A stretch of 64,000 bases of DNA, from contig OZ244068.1 in the NCBI GenBank assembly GCA_965215615.1, positions 1,488,001 through 1,552,000 on the forward strand, in the 5' to 3' direction. The notes beneath the pieces are model-generated. The model was not told where the DNA came from and did no database searches. It saw only the letters and a program-made list of their open reading frames with translations. A program made the position numbers and the translations under genes. This DNA comes from CBDATA01 sp965215615. Its GTDB lineage: Bacteria; Acidobacteriota; Vicinamibacteria; Marinacidobacterales; Marinacidobacteraceae. Positions 34,612 through 42,811 of this stretch are shown one piece after another (positions within the stretch are counted from its first letter, which is position 1; every line of letters starts with the position of its first letter).

Positions 34612-36027
34612 TTGACCAGAAAAACCAAGATCGTTGCCACCCTCGGCCCGGCGAGCCGGGAAACTTCCCGCATCGAGGCGATGGTGGAAGCCGGGATGGA
34701 TGTCGCACGACTGAACTGCGCCCACGAAAACCCTGCGGATCTCAAGGCGCGGGTTTCGGAGGTGCGAGCCATCGCGAACCGGCAGGACCGGGCGGTGGCG
34801 GTGCTGGCCGATCTTTCCGGCCCCAAGATGCGTACCGGAGAGGTTCCGGAGGGAGGCATCCACCTGACTCCGGGAGCAAGGTTCACCCTGACCAGCCGGA
34901 AGGTTTCTCCGGGCCCGGAAATCGTTTCGGTCAGTTACCCCCGCCTGGCGCGGGATGTCCGCAAGGGAGACACGATCCTGCTGGACGACGGGCTCCTGCG
35001 GCTTCGGGTGCTCGGCTCGAACGATGCCGATGTCGATACCGAAGTAGAGATCGGCGGTGTCCTGCGGGCGCGCAAGGGGCTCAACCTGCCGGGGGTGCCC
35101 CTCTCCGGCCCCACCCTGACGGTCAAGGATCGGACGGATCTGAAGGCTGCGATCGCCGCCGATGTGGACTACCTCGCCATTTCCTTCGTCCGGCGGGCCG
35201 AAGACGTGGAATTCGCGAAACGCCTGCTCGCCCGCTCCGGCCGCAAGGACATGCCGGTGATCGCCAAGATCGAACGCCCGGAGGCTCTCGAGGGCTTGCG
35301 CGAAATCGTCCGGGCGGCCGACGGTGTCATGGTGGCGCGAGGGGATCTCGGAGTCGAAACCGGACCGGAACGGGTTCCGATGATCCAGAAACAGGTCATC
35401 CGGGAAGCCAATCGTCACGGCCGGATCGCCATCACCGCGACCCAGTTGCTCGATTCCATGATGGGACACCCGATGCCCACCCGGGCCGAAGCCTCGGATG
35501 TCGCCAACGCGATTCTCGACGGCTCCGACGCGGTCATGCTCTCCGGAGAATCCTCGGTGGGGCGGTTCCCGGTGGAGGCAGTGAGCACCCTGGAGCGGCT
35601 CGCGACCTATACCGAAGCCCACAGCGAACTCGGAGAACAGCGCCACCACCATTCGCTCATCGATCGCAGTCGCATAGATCACGCGATCGCTGCCGCCGCC
35701 CGGGAAGCAGCAGCCGCCATCGACGCGGTCAGCATCGTGGCGTTCACCGATTCGGGAGCCACCGTGCGACAGGTGAGCCGCATGCGGCCGGGCTGCGGCA
35801 TCCTCGGCTTCGCCACCTCGGATCGCGTCTATCGTCGGCTCGCGCTGCGCTGGGGAGTCCGTCCGATGCGGAATCGCCGTTTTCGGGCGACCGACACGAT
35901 GCTGAGCAAGGCACTCGAAGCCATCCGCCACGAGCGACTGGTGGCCCCCGGAGATCGGGTGGTGATGGTCTGCGGCACGACGCAGCTCAGCGGCGCCACC
36001 AACATGATGAAGATCGAGACCTGTTGA
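34612..36027 (+). CDS. pyk: Pyruvate kinase, K+-independent type
   Basis: Converts phosphoenolpyruvate and ADP to pyruvate and ATP. 471 residues. Seen: KTKIVATLGPAS, MDVARLNCAHEN, VLADLSGPKMRTG, DLKAAIAADVDYLAISFVR, the catalytic-lysine strand MPVIAKIERPEAL, VMVARGDLGVE, and TATQLLDSMMGHPMPTRAEA. In the monovalent-cation site the usual glutamate (rabbit Glu117) is Lys72 and the usual Thr113 is Leu68, the pattern of enzymes that do not need K+. The usual NFSHG is NCAHE. TTG at 34612 is supported by GAAGAAGGAGA 10-20 nt upstream. Confidence 0.94.
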   Translation: MTRKTKIVATLGPASRETSRIEAMVEAGMDVARLNCAHENPADLKARVSEVRAIANRQDRAVAVLADLSGPKMRTGEVPEGGIHLTPGARFTLTSRKVSPGPEIVSVSYPRLARDVRKGDTILLDDGLLRLRVLGSNDADVDTEVEIGGVLRARKGLNLPGVPLSGPTLTVKDRTDLKAAIAADVDYLAISFVRRAEDVEFAKRLLARSGRKDMPVIAKIERPEALEGLREIVRAADGVMVARGDLGVETGPERVPMIQKQVIREANRHGRIAITATQLLDSMMGHPMPTRAEASDVANAILDGSDAVMLSGESSVGRFPVEAVSTLERLATYTEAHSELGEQRHHHSLIDRSRIDHAIAAAAREAAAAIDAVSIVAFTDSGATVRQVSRMRPGCGILGFATSDRVYRRLALRWGVRPMRNRRFRATDTMLSKALEAIRHERLVAPGDRVVMVCGTTQLSGATNMMKIETC

Positions 36028-36052
36028 CCTTCCCCTGGACAGACTGAATTCC

Positions 36053-36889
36053 GTGACGCAAACCGGCAACTGGTGGGAGCCCTTCACGGGCGATGCTTCC
36101 TCTGCTTTCACCCGCCTGCTGGCCTGGCTACCGTCGCTCGGAGCCGCCCTACTGGTCTCCGGCATCGGCTGGGCGGTCGGACGCCTGGTTCGCAGGGCGC
36201 TCATCCGCGCGCTGGAGCTCGCGGAAGAGCGGATTCGGACGAAGACCGACTGGATGGCGAATTCGAGCCTCGAAGAAGGAGCCCGGCTGCGTCGCTTTTT
36301 GGGCTCCTTCGCGTTCTGGCTCGTCTTCCTCACGTTCACGACCGCTGCGGTGGACACCCTCGACATCCCGATCTTTTCCGACGGCATGCGCGCTCTGGTC
36401 GAGAGAATGCCCTTCATCCTGCTCGCCGCGGCGCTCCTGCTCGGCGGCGTTCTGGTGGGACGCCTCGCCGGGAGCGCGGTGACGACAGCCGCGGCGACCG
36501 CCGGGACGGCTCCGGCGCAGGCGCGGCTTCTGGGCCGGGTCGCGCAGATCGCGATCGTCGTCGCAGCGGCCATCACCGCCGTGGACCAGGTCGGCATCGA
36601 AAGCGGCTTCCTCACCGGAGCGCTGCTGATCGCTCTGGGCGCGCTGTTCGGAGGGGGAGCACTCGCTTTCGGCATGGGTGCCCGGACCGTGGCGGCGAAC
36701 GTGATCGCGATCCACTACTTCCGGCAGCGGTACCGGGTAGGTCAGACGATACGCATCGACGGGATCGAAGGTGCCATCGTGGATATCGGGACCACCGAAG
36801 TGGTTCTCGAAAATGACGGGGCGCTGATTCAGGTTCCGGGCGATCATTTTTCGCGCTGTCCGGTGACCATCCTCCGGGAGGAGTCGTGA
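36053..36889 (+). CDS. MscS-like membrane protein
   Basis: 278 residues with four hydrophobic stretches: about 20-42 (LLAWLPSLGAALLVSGIGWAV), 83-103, 118-143 (FILLAAALLLGGVLVGRLAG) and 167-208 (including LIALGALFGGGALAFGMGAR), then an MscS-type beta domain (YRVGQTIRIDGIEGAIVDIG). The small-residue rich last helix followed by this domain suggests a channel of the MscS superfamily, without the larger C-terminal part. GTG at 36053. Its stop overlaps the next gene by 4 nt (GTGA), so it is translationally coupled to two MgtE-related genes and may have a magnesium-related role. Confidence 0.82.
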   Translation: MTQTGNWWEPFTGDASSAFTRLLAWLPSLGAALLVSGIGWAVGRLVRRALIRALELAEERIRTKTDWMANSSLEEGARLRRFLGSFAFWLVFLTFTTAAVDTLDIPIFSDGMRALVERMPFILLAAALLLGGVLVGRLAGSAVTTAAATAGTAPAQARLLGRVAQIAIVVAAAITAVDQVGIESGFLTGALLIALGALFGGGALAFGMGARTVAANVIAIHYFRQRYRVGQTIRIDGIEGAIVDIGTTEVVLENDGALIQVPGDHFSRCPVTILREES

Positions 36890-37737
36890 ACCTTCCCGAA
36901 GATCGTCTGGGTCTCGCCTTTCTCGACCGGCACCCCGCCGAAGCCGCGCAGGTAGCCGAAAGGGATCCCGAGGGGGCCGCGCCGCTTCTTTCGGCGCTTC
37001 CCCCGGCATCTGCCGCAGAGGTCCTGCAAGGCATGGCACCCGATCGGAGGGTCGCTTGCCTCGGAGCGATGCGGCCCGATTCCGCCGGCGCGGCGATGCG
37101 GAACATGAAGGCGGACCAGGCCGCGCTGCTCCTTCGCGCCATGCCTGCCGAGCCACGGGAGCGACTGCTTTCCCGGCTCCCGGCTGCGGAAACGCGCTCG
37201 TTCCGGAGCAGCTTTCGCTTCCCTCCGGGCTCGGTCGGTGCTCTCATGGATCCACAAGCCCTCGCTCTCCCTTCCGACGGGACCGTTCGGGAAGCGCTCC
37301 GCCGGATTCGCGAGGCTTCTGGACGCGCACATGACGAGCTTTATGTGACGGATCGAACCGGATGGCTCCTCGGCCGCGTCCCCATCCGACTGCTGCTGAC
37401 CACCGACCCCGGAAACCAGCTCGGAGAGATCATGCTTCCCGCCGATTTCCGGCTCCCGGCGCGGTCTCGAATCCAGGTTGCCGCCACCCATCCCGGATGG
37501 AGGGAGAGTCACACCCTTCCGGTCGTATCGAGAAATGGCGAGCTGCTCGGCACCGCGCGCTTCGAGGTGATCTCGCGACCCGCGAGCGGCGGAATCTCTC
37601 TTTTTCGGAGCGAATCCGCAGAAACGTTCCTGAAACTCGGTGAGCTCTGGTTCGCCGTCGCATCCGGCTTTTTCACAGCACTCACCTGCTTCGGGAGCCC
37701 TCCGCCGGACGAGCAGGCGCGAGAGGTTTCGCGTTGA
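36886..37737 (+). CDS. Stand-alone MgtE N-domain/CBS protein
   Basis: 283 residues. Residues 1-110 form the right-handed helical MgtE_N repeat (LDRHPAEAAQVAERDPEGAA, then AEVLQGMAPDRRVACLGAM and LLLRAMPAEPRERLLSRL); about 115-245 hold a CBS-type pair (PPGSVGALMDPQALALPSD, then SHTLPVVSRNGELLGTARFE). There is only a short hydrophobic segment near the end (LWFAVASGFFTALTCF), not the five helices of the transporter. So it is the cytosolic Mg2+-sensor half of MgtE, placed directly before a complete MgtE gene whose start it overlaps by 4 nt. A regulatory partner subunit is the simplest reading. Confidence 0.85.
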   Translation: MNLPEDRLGLAFLDRHPAEAAQVAERDPEGAAPLLSALPPASAAEVLQGMAPDRRVACLGAMRPDSAGAAMRNMKADQAALLLRAMPAEPRERLLSRLPAAETRSFRSSFRFPPGSVGALMDPQALALPSDGTVREALRRIREASGRAHDELYVTDRTGWLLGRVPIRLLLTTDPGNQLGEIMLPADFRLPARSRIQVAATHPGWRESHTLPVVSRNGELLGTARFEVISRPASGGISLFRSESAETFLKLGELWFAVASGFFTALTCFGSPPPDEQAREVSR

Positions 37738-39041
37738 ACGCCGCCGGTCCGGTCCGTCGGGCGCTCGCCACCCGTTTCGTCGAAATGCATCCGGCAGAAG
37801 CGGCAGGCATCGCGGAATCCTGGGATGCCGACTCCTTCCTGCAACTGGTTTCGGATCTCGACCCGAAAAGTGGAGCGACCGTGCTGGAGCACTCGCTGCC
37901 TTCGGCCGGAGCCGGAGTTCTCGCCGCACTCGACCGGGATATCGCCGCCGACCGGCTCACCCGGATGGATCCTTCCTCAGCGGTGGTTCTCCTCGGGCGG
38001 ATCGCCGACGAGCAGCGCCAGGATCTGCTTGCGGCCATGCCGCCGCGTTTTGCGAAAGAGGCGCGGGAGCTTCTCGCCTACCCTCCGGACACCGCCGGCA
38101 GCCTGATGGACCGGGATGTTCTGACCTTTCGGGCAGATACCCCGGCCGGGCACGTCCTCGAGCGCCACCGGACCGCAAAACTCCGCCGGGAAGCGAACGT
38201 CGTGATCGTGGATGCATCCGGCCGCCTTTCGGGCGTGGCCCACATCGGTGACATTGCGCTCGCCGAACCGGATGCACCGGTGAGCTCCGGGATGCGCCGC
38301 GGACCTTCGGGCTTCGCAAGGGATCTCCAGACCCGCGAAGACATCGTGGAGGAGCTGGCGCGCCTCAGCGTCACGAGTCTCCCGGTGGTGGATGCCGGGG
38401 ACCGGGTCGTGGGAATCATTCGACAGGAGGCGCTGGTTCGGGCCGTGAGTGAAGAGACGAGTGCGGATCTTCAGACCATGGTCGGGGCGAGTGCCGAAGA
38501 ACACGCGCTCTCCCCCGTCGGATTTGCGGTCAGAAAGCGCCTGCCCTGGCTGCTCGTGAATCTCCTCACCGCGTTTCTCGCCGCGAGTGTCGTGGGGCTT
38601 TTCGAGAGCACCATCGCCCGCTTCACGGCCCTCGCGGTTCTACTGCCGGTGGTTGCCGGCCAATCGGGAAACACCGGTGCCCAAGCGCTCGCGGTGACCA
38701 TGCGGGGGCTTTCGCTCCGCGAAATCCGGATCCGCCACTGGCGGAGCATGAGCACCAAGGAAACTCTCGTCGGCCTCGTGAACGGCGTGGGGGTCGCGCT
38801 TGCCACCTCGGCGGCCGTGTTTCTCTGGAGCCGCTCCGCGGGGCTTGCCGGAGTCATCGGCCTTTCGATGATCCTCTCCATGAGCATCGCCGGACTCGCC
38901 GGAGCGGCGGTTCCCCTCCTGCTCACCGCGCTCGGTCAGGATCCGGCCCAGTCTTCCTCCATCCTGCTGACCACCGTCACCGATGTCGTCGGTTTCTTCA
39001 GTTTTCTCGGCATCGCCGCGCTCATGTCGGGACTTCTCTGA
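37734..39041 (+). CDS. mgtE: Magnesium transporter MgtE
   Basis: Mg2+ channel/transporter of the inner membrane. 435 residues. Seen: N-domain helical repeats (about 1-115), CBS pair (about 118-245, TAGSLMDRDVLTFR and SVTSLPVVDAGDRVVGII), then five membrane helices from about 265 to 435, with the pore motif LAVLLPVVAGQSGNTGAQAL and SIAGLAGAAVPLLLTALGQD, TTVTDVVGFFSFLG. All the pore signatures expected for MgtE are present. Last gene of the MscS-like / MgtE-N-CBS / MgtE group. Confidence 0.95.
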   Translation: MNAAGPVRRALATRFVEMHPAEAAGIAESWDADSFLQLVSDLDPKSGATVLEHSLPSAGAGVLAALDRDIAADRLTRMDPSSAVVLLGRIADEQRQDLLAAMPPRFAKEARELLAYPPDTAGSLMDRDVLTFRADTPAGHVLERHRTAKLRREANVVIVDASGRLSGVAHIGDIALAEPDAPVSSGMRRGPSGFARDLQTREDIVEELARLSVTSLPVVDAGDRVVGIIRQEALVRAVSEETSADLQTMVGASAEEHALSPVGFAVRKRLPWLLVNLLTAFLAASVVGLFESTIARFTALAVLLPVVAGQSGNTGAQALAVTMRGLSLREIRIRHWRSMSTKETLVGLVNGVGVALATSAAVFLWSRSAGLAGVIGLSMILSMSIAGLAGAAVPLLLTALGQDPAQSSSILLTTVTDVVGFFSFLGIAALMSGLL

Positions 39042-39049
39042 CTCTTGTC

Positions 39050-39078
39050 TTGACCTGCTCCGCCGCGGTTGCTAGCGT
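39050..39078 (+). promoter_or_regulatory. Promoter of tRNA-Val
   Basis: TTGACC (39050-39055) and TAGCGT (39073-39078) are 17 bp apart, with a TGC extended -10 directly before the hexamer. The tRNA starts 28 nt further on. One of the clearest promoters in the window. Confidence 0.65.
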
Positions 39079-39105
39079 CCCCGCTCGCTTGAGCGAAAGC
39101 GCCGG

Positions 39106-39181
39106 GGGCGATTAACTCAGTGGCTAGAGTGCTACCTTCACACGGTAGAAGTCGCAGGTTCAAGTCCTGCATCGCCCACCA
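39106..39181 (+). tRNA. tRNA-Val (anticodon CAC), CCA encoded
   Basis: Acceptor GGGCGAT/ATCGCCC pairs perfectly; D-arm ACTC/GAGT; anticodon stem CTACC/GGTAG around loop TTCACAC (anticodon CAC); T-arm GCAGG/CCTGC with TTCAAGT loop; discriminator A and encoded CCA (39179-39181). It decodes GUG. Its last 22 nt are also the 3' end of the opposite-strand MeaB-epimerase gene. Confidence 0.95.
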
Positions 39182-40368
39182 GCCTGTCGCAGCTCCACCA
39201 GGACACCCCCCGCACTCTTCGGGTGCAAGAAGGCCACCAGACGGCCACCCGCCCCGAGCCGCGGCTCTTCGTCCAGCATCCGGACACCGAGCTCCCTGAG
39301 CCGCTCGATGGCCCGCCGGATGTCCCGCACCTCGAAACACAGGTGGTGGAGGCCCGGCCCCCGACGTTCGAGAAACCGCTCTACCGGGGAGGAAGCTGGG
39401 GAAGAAGCGCTGCGGGGCTCCACCAATTCGAGCTGACCGCCGGGGTCGGGCTCCTCTTCCCCGGCAGCGAGAAAGCGGGCCACCACCGAGAACTCGGGCA
39501 CTTCGTGCGTTTCGAGAAGGCGGAGCCCGAAAAGCTCGCCCCAAAGCGCGGTATCCGCTTCCGAATCCCGGGTGGCGATCCCGACGTGATGCAGGCGGAG
39601 CGCCAGCGGCCCTTCGGTCTCCGGCTCTCGCCCGGAGGAACGATCCTTCGCCGGGCGGGCCGCCAACATCCCTTCGATGGTCCGCGCCAGTTCTCCCACT
39701 CCCTTCCCTTCGGTGGCGATGGTCGTGAGGACCGACTCCGGGGAACGCATGCTCCGCCAGTCGCTGACCGTCGCCTCGGCCCCCGGCCGGTCGGCCTGGT
39801 TGACGACGATCAGGTCCGCAACCTCGAAAAGCCCCGCCTTCGCCGCCTGGACAGCATCTCCGAGACCGGGCGCGGTAACCGCCACCGTGATATCGGCGAG
39901 ATCCCGGACCCGGGTGTCCCCCTGCCCGACTCCCGCCGTTTCGATCAGAAGGCGACGGAATCCACCAGCCGCCATCAAGCGAAGTGCCGCCGCAGCTTCC
40001 GGAGAAAGGCCCTCGCGCCCGTCCCGGGCCGCCATGCTGCGCCAGAAAATCTCTCCCCGGTCACGATCGAAGCGAACCCGGTCTCCGAGGAGTGCGCCAC
40101 CGCTGGTCGGGCTGGTCGGATCCACCGCAAGAACCGAGACCGGAAACCCCTGTCCCTCGAAGTGCTCCGCGAGAGCACCGAGCAACACGCTCTTCCCCAC
40201 GCCGGGCGGGCCGGAAAGGGCCACGACCCGGCACGTCTCGGGCCAACCGGAAGAAAAAGCTGCATCCCGCGCTTCCGGATCTCCGGCTTCGAGACGGGTG
40301 AGCAACCGGGAGAGCGCCCGCCGGTTTCCCTTCTCAAGGGCGGCGAGGAGCTCTTCGCGGTTCGACAA
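39160..40368 (-). CDS. MeaB-type GTPase fused to methylmalonyl-CoA epimerase
   Basis: 402 residues in two parts. Residues 1 to about 245 are a G3E GTPase of the MeaB/ArgK type, which protects or loads the B12 enzyme methylmalonyl-CoA mutase: Walker A GPPGVGKS (53-60), DPTSPTSGGALLGDRVR, LIETAGVGQGD and VVNQADRPGA. Residues about 257-402 are a glyoxalase-fold methylmalonyl-CoA epimerase with metal ligands in LHHVGIATRD, GLHHLCFEV and the final VLVEL glutamate. Both work on the same propionyl-CoA route to succinyl-CoA; the mutase itself is not in the window. TTG start abuts the stop of the acyl-CoA dehydrogenase. The gene ends inside tRNA-Val on the other strand. Confidence 0.9.
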   Translation of the reverse strand: MSNREELLAALEKGNRRALSRLLTRLEAGDPEARDAAFSSGWPETCRVVALSGPPGVGKSVLLGALAEHFEGQGFPVSVLAVDPTSPTSGGALLGDRVRFDRDRGEIFWRSMAARDGREGLSPEAAAALRLMAAGGFRRLLIETAGVGQGDTRVRDLADITVAVTAPGLGDAVQAAKAGLFEVADLIVVNQADRPGAEATVSDWRSMRSPESVLTTIATEGKGVGELARTIEGMLAARPAKDRSSGREPETEGPLALRLHHVGIATRDSEADTALWGELFGLRLLETHEVPEFSVVARFLAAGEEEPDPGGQLELVEPRSASSPASSPVERFLERRGPGLHHLCFEVRDIRRAIERLRELGVRMLDEEPRLGAGGRLVAFLHPKSAGGVLVELRQAGGRCRT

Positions 40369-41532
40369 TCAGTCCGTGACCCGGCCGAGCAGGTGGCGGG
40401 CGATGATCAGCCGCTGGATTTCGGAAGTGCCTTCGCCGATCGGCATCAGACGGGCATCCCGCAGGTATCGCTCCACCGGATAATCCCGGATGTATCCGTA
40501 CCCGCCGAGGGTCTGGACGGCGCGATCGGTCACCCGCACCGCGGTTTCGCTCGCGAACAGCTTGGCAGCCGCCGATTCGAGCGAAGTCGTCCGGCCCTGA
40601 TCCTTGAGCGTGGCGGCGTGCTGGATCAGCAGCCGGGAAGCCTCGATCTCCACGTACGAATCGGCGATCGGGAAACGAACCGCCTGGAAATCAGCGATCG
40701 GACGGCCGAACTGGTTCCGCTCCTTCGCGTAATCGGCGGAAGTCTCGAAGGCGGCGCGGGCGATTCCGAGCGAGAGCGCCGCGATGCTGATCCGTCCGCC
40801 GTCGAGCACTTTCATCGCCGCCCGGAAACCGTCGCCCTCCTCACCGAGAAGATTGTCCCCCGCCACCCGGCAATCCTCGAAAACCATCTCCGAGGTGTCC
40901 GAAGCCCGGTGACCCAGCTTTCGCTCCTTGCGGCCGGCCCGGAAACCGGGTGTTCCCCGCTCGACGAGAAACGCCGAGATGCCGTGGGCACCCGCTTCCG
41001 GATCGGTGGAAGCCATGCAGACCGCGATATCGGCGACCGAGCCGTTGGTCGTGAAGGTCTTGCTGCCGTTCAGGATCCAGTCGCTCCCGTCGCGGACCGC
41101 GGTGGTCCGGGTTCCGGAGGCATCGCTGCCCGCACCCGGTTCGGTGAGGCTCCAGGCACCGAGCGCTTCCCCCGAGGCCAGCCGGGTCAGGTAGCGTGAC
41201 TTCTGTTCTTCGGTTCCCTGCTCGTAGATGTGGTTCGAAGCGAGAGAGACATGGGCCGCCACCGTGATCCCGAGGCTCGCATCCGCCCGGCCCAGCTCTT
41301 CGATGAGCACCGCGTATTCGGCGTAGCCGAAACCCGCACCGCCGAGCTCCTCCGGAAAGATGGGCCCGAGGAAACCCAGTTTTCCCAGCTTGCCGACTGC
41401 CTCTTTCGGGAAACGCTCCGTTTCGTCCCACTCGGCAGCGTGGGGCAGAACTTCGGCCGCCGCGAATTCGCGGACCGATTCCCGGATCTGGTGCTGGAGG
41501 TCGCTGTCGCCTTCGATTCGTTCTCTTTGCAT
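40369..41532 (-). CDS. Acyl-CoA dehydrogenase
   Basis: FAD enzyme that makes the alpha,beta double bond in acyl-CoA and passes electrons to ETF. About 387 residues from ATG 41532 (ATG 41562 is in frame but overlaps the upstream gene). Seen: PEELGGAGFGYAEYAVLIEE, WSLTEPGAGSDASG, KTFTTNGSVADIAV, LDGGRISIAALSLGIARAA, RNQFGRPIADFQAV, QTLGGYGYIRDYPVERYLRD and the catalytic glutamate in IGEGTSEIQRLIIARHLLG. Its stop touches the start of the MeaB-epimerase fusion, which suggests a branched-chain or propionyl-CoA pathway operon. The ETF-QO gene at 22 kb would take its electrons. Confidence 0.94.
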   Translation of the reverse strand: MQRERIEGDSDLQHQIRESVREFAAAEVLPHAAEWDETERFPKEAVGKLGKLGFLGPIFPEELGGAGFGYAEYAVLIEELGRADASLGITVAAHVSLASNHIYEQGTEEQKSRYLTRLASGEALGAWSLTEPGAGSDASGTRTTAVRDGSDWILNGSKTFTTNGSVADIAVCMASTDPEAGAHGISAFLVERGTPGFRAGRKERKLGHRASDTSEMVFEDCRVAGDNLLGEEGDGFRAAMKVLDGGRISIAALSLGIARAAFETSADYAKERNQFGRPIADFQAVRFPIADSYVEIEASRLLIQHAATLKDQGRTTSLESAAAKLFASETAVRVTDRAVQTLGGYGYIRDYPVERYLRDARLMPIGEGTSEIQRLIIARHLLGRVTD

Positions 41533-41542
41533 TGCGGGGAGT

Positions 41543-42781
41543 CTATTCCCCGGAAAGACCATCCGACCGGGAGCTCGGGATCGCGAAGGGGAGCCGATTC
41601 ACGGCCAGAACGCCGTTGCTCACGACCGCGACCGCATCCTGAATCGAGGAGATGTCTTCCAGCGGATTTCCGGCCAGCACGATGATGTCGGCCTCCTTGC
41701 CGACTTCGAGCGATCCGGTCTCCTCCGCGATTCCGAGAAGTTCCGCCGAATGGATGGTGGCACCGCGGATCGCCTCCCGGACCGGAACTCCGAGCCGGGC
41801 GAAACTCGCTACCTCGGCACCGATCCGGCTCACGCTTTCGGGGCCGTAACCCGTATCGCTTCCGGCGATGAGGCGCACCCCGGCTTCCCGGGCCATCCGG
41901 ATGGTCCGCTCCATGCGCGGAACCATGAAGTCGGCCCGCGTCGCGAGAACCGGGTGGTCGTAGTCCCCTCCGGTTTCCGCGAGATCGATCAGCGTGGTGT
42001 AGGTGGGCACGAGCGCGACACCGCGCTCCGCCATCAGTTCGAGCGTTTCGCGGGTGAGGAAGGTGCCGTGTTCGATGCTCGCCACCCCCGCGAGAACCGC
42101 GGCGCGAGCTCCTTCGTCGCCGTGGGCGTGACAGAGCACCGGGATTCCGAGCCGCCCTGCCTCTTCTACCACCACCCGCAATTGGGCCTCGCTGTAGGTC
42201 TGCTGGCGCGGATCGGTGTCCGGGAGCCCGGCCCGCTCGGTGGCGCGCACCTTGATGGCCCGCGCTCCGTTTTCGGCATTCACCCGGACCAGCAGGCGAA
42301 GCTCCTCCTCTCCCTGGATGTCCGAAGAGACACCGTAAAGGCTCTCCGATGCGAGACGCGCTTCCCCGATCCCGGGGGTCACGAACACTCCGGCACCGAG
42401 GTAATCGGGGCCGGCGAGATATCCCTCCTCGACCAGACGGCCGATCGCCACGTCCCGAAACGATCCCACGCTCGCGCTCCGCAGGGTGGTCACCCCGCTT
42501 TCGAGCGCTCGCCGGACCGCGGCGAGCGAATCGGCGTGGGTGTGGGCATCGAGCAGTCCGGGGAGAACATAACGGCCCGTCGCATCGAGAACCTCGACTC
42601 CATCGGGCGCTTCGTCGGAGCCGATGGCGAGGATGCGCCCTCCCCCGATGAGGACATTCGCCCGACGAAATTCCCCTTCCTCCACATCGAGAACCGAACC
42701 GCCGGTGATCGCGAGTTCGGGCTGGGCGGCCATCGCCGGGACGGCGAACCAGAGAATGACGATTCCGATGAGTCGTTTCAT
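41543..42781 (-). CDS. Secreted amidohydrolase family protein (imidazolonepropionase-like)
   Basis: 412 residues with an N-terminal signal peptide (MKRLIGIVILWFAVPAMAAQ), so it acts in the periplasm or outside. Metal-dependent amidohydrolase fold: LPGLLDAHTHAD (HxH ligands), the lysine in ARAIKVRAT, LCHAHGDEGARAAV, ASIEHGTFLTRE and the aspartate in LIAGSDTGYGPES; then NPLEDISSI and the C-terminal beta sandwich. Related secreted enzymes hydrolyse cyclic amides or carboxy-terminal dipeptides (prolidase/carnosinase-like), but the substrate cannot be told. It is 11 nt upstream of the acyl-CoA dehydrogenase start and downstream of the ABC permease. Confidence 0.9.
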   Translation of the reverse strand: MKRLIGIVILWFAVPAMAAQPELAITGGSVLDVEEGEFRRANVLIGGGRILAIGSDEAPDGVEVLDATGRYVLPGLLDAHTHADSLAAVRRALESGVTTLRSASVGSFRDVAIGRLVEEGYLAGPDYLGAGVFVTPGIGEARLASESLYGVSSDIQGEEELRLLVRVNAENGARAIKVRATERAGLPDTDPRQQTYSEAQLRVVVEEAGRLGIPVLCHAHGDEGARAAVLAGVASIEHGTFLTRETLELMAERGVALVPTYTTLIDLAETGGDYDHPVLATRADFMVPRMERTIRMAREAGVRLIAGSDTGYGPESVSRIGAEVASFARLGVPVREAIRGATIHSAELLGIAEETGSLEVGKEADIIVLAGNPLEDISSIQDAVAVVSNGVLAVNRLPFAIPSSRSDGLSGE

Positions 42782-42811
42782 GCCATGGGAAAGCGTATCC
42801 GCCTCGCTCCA

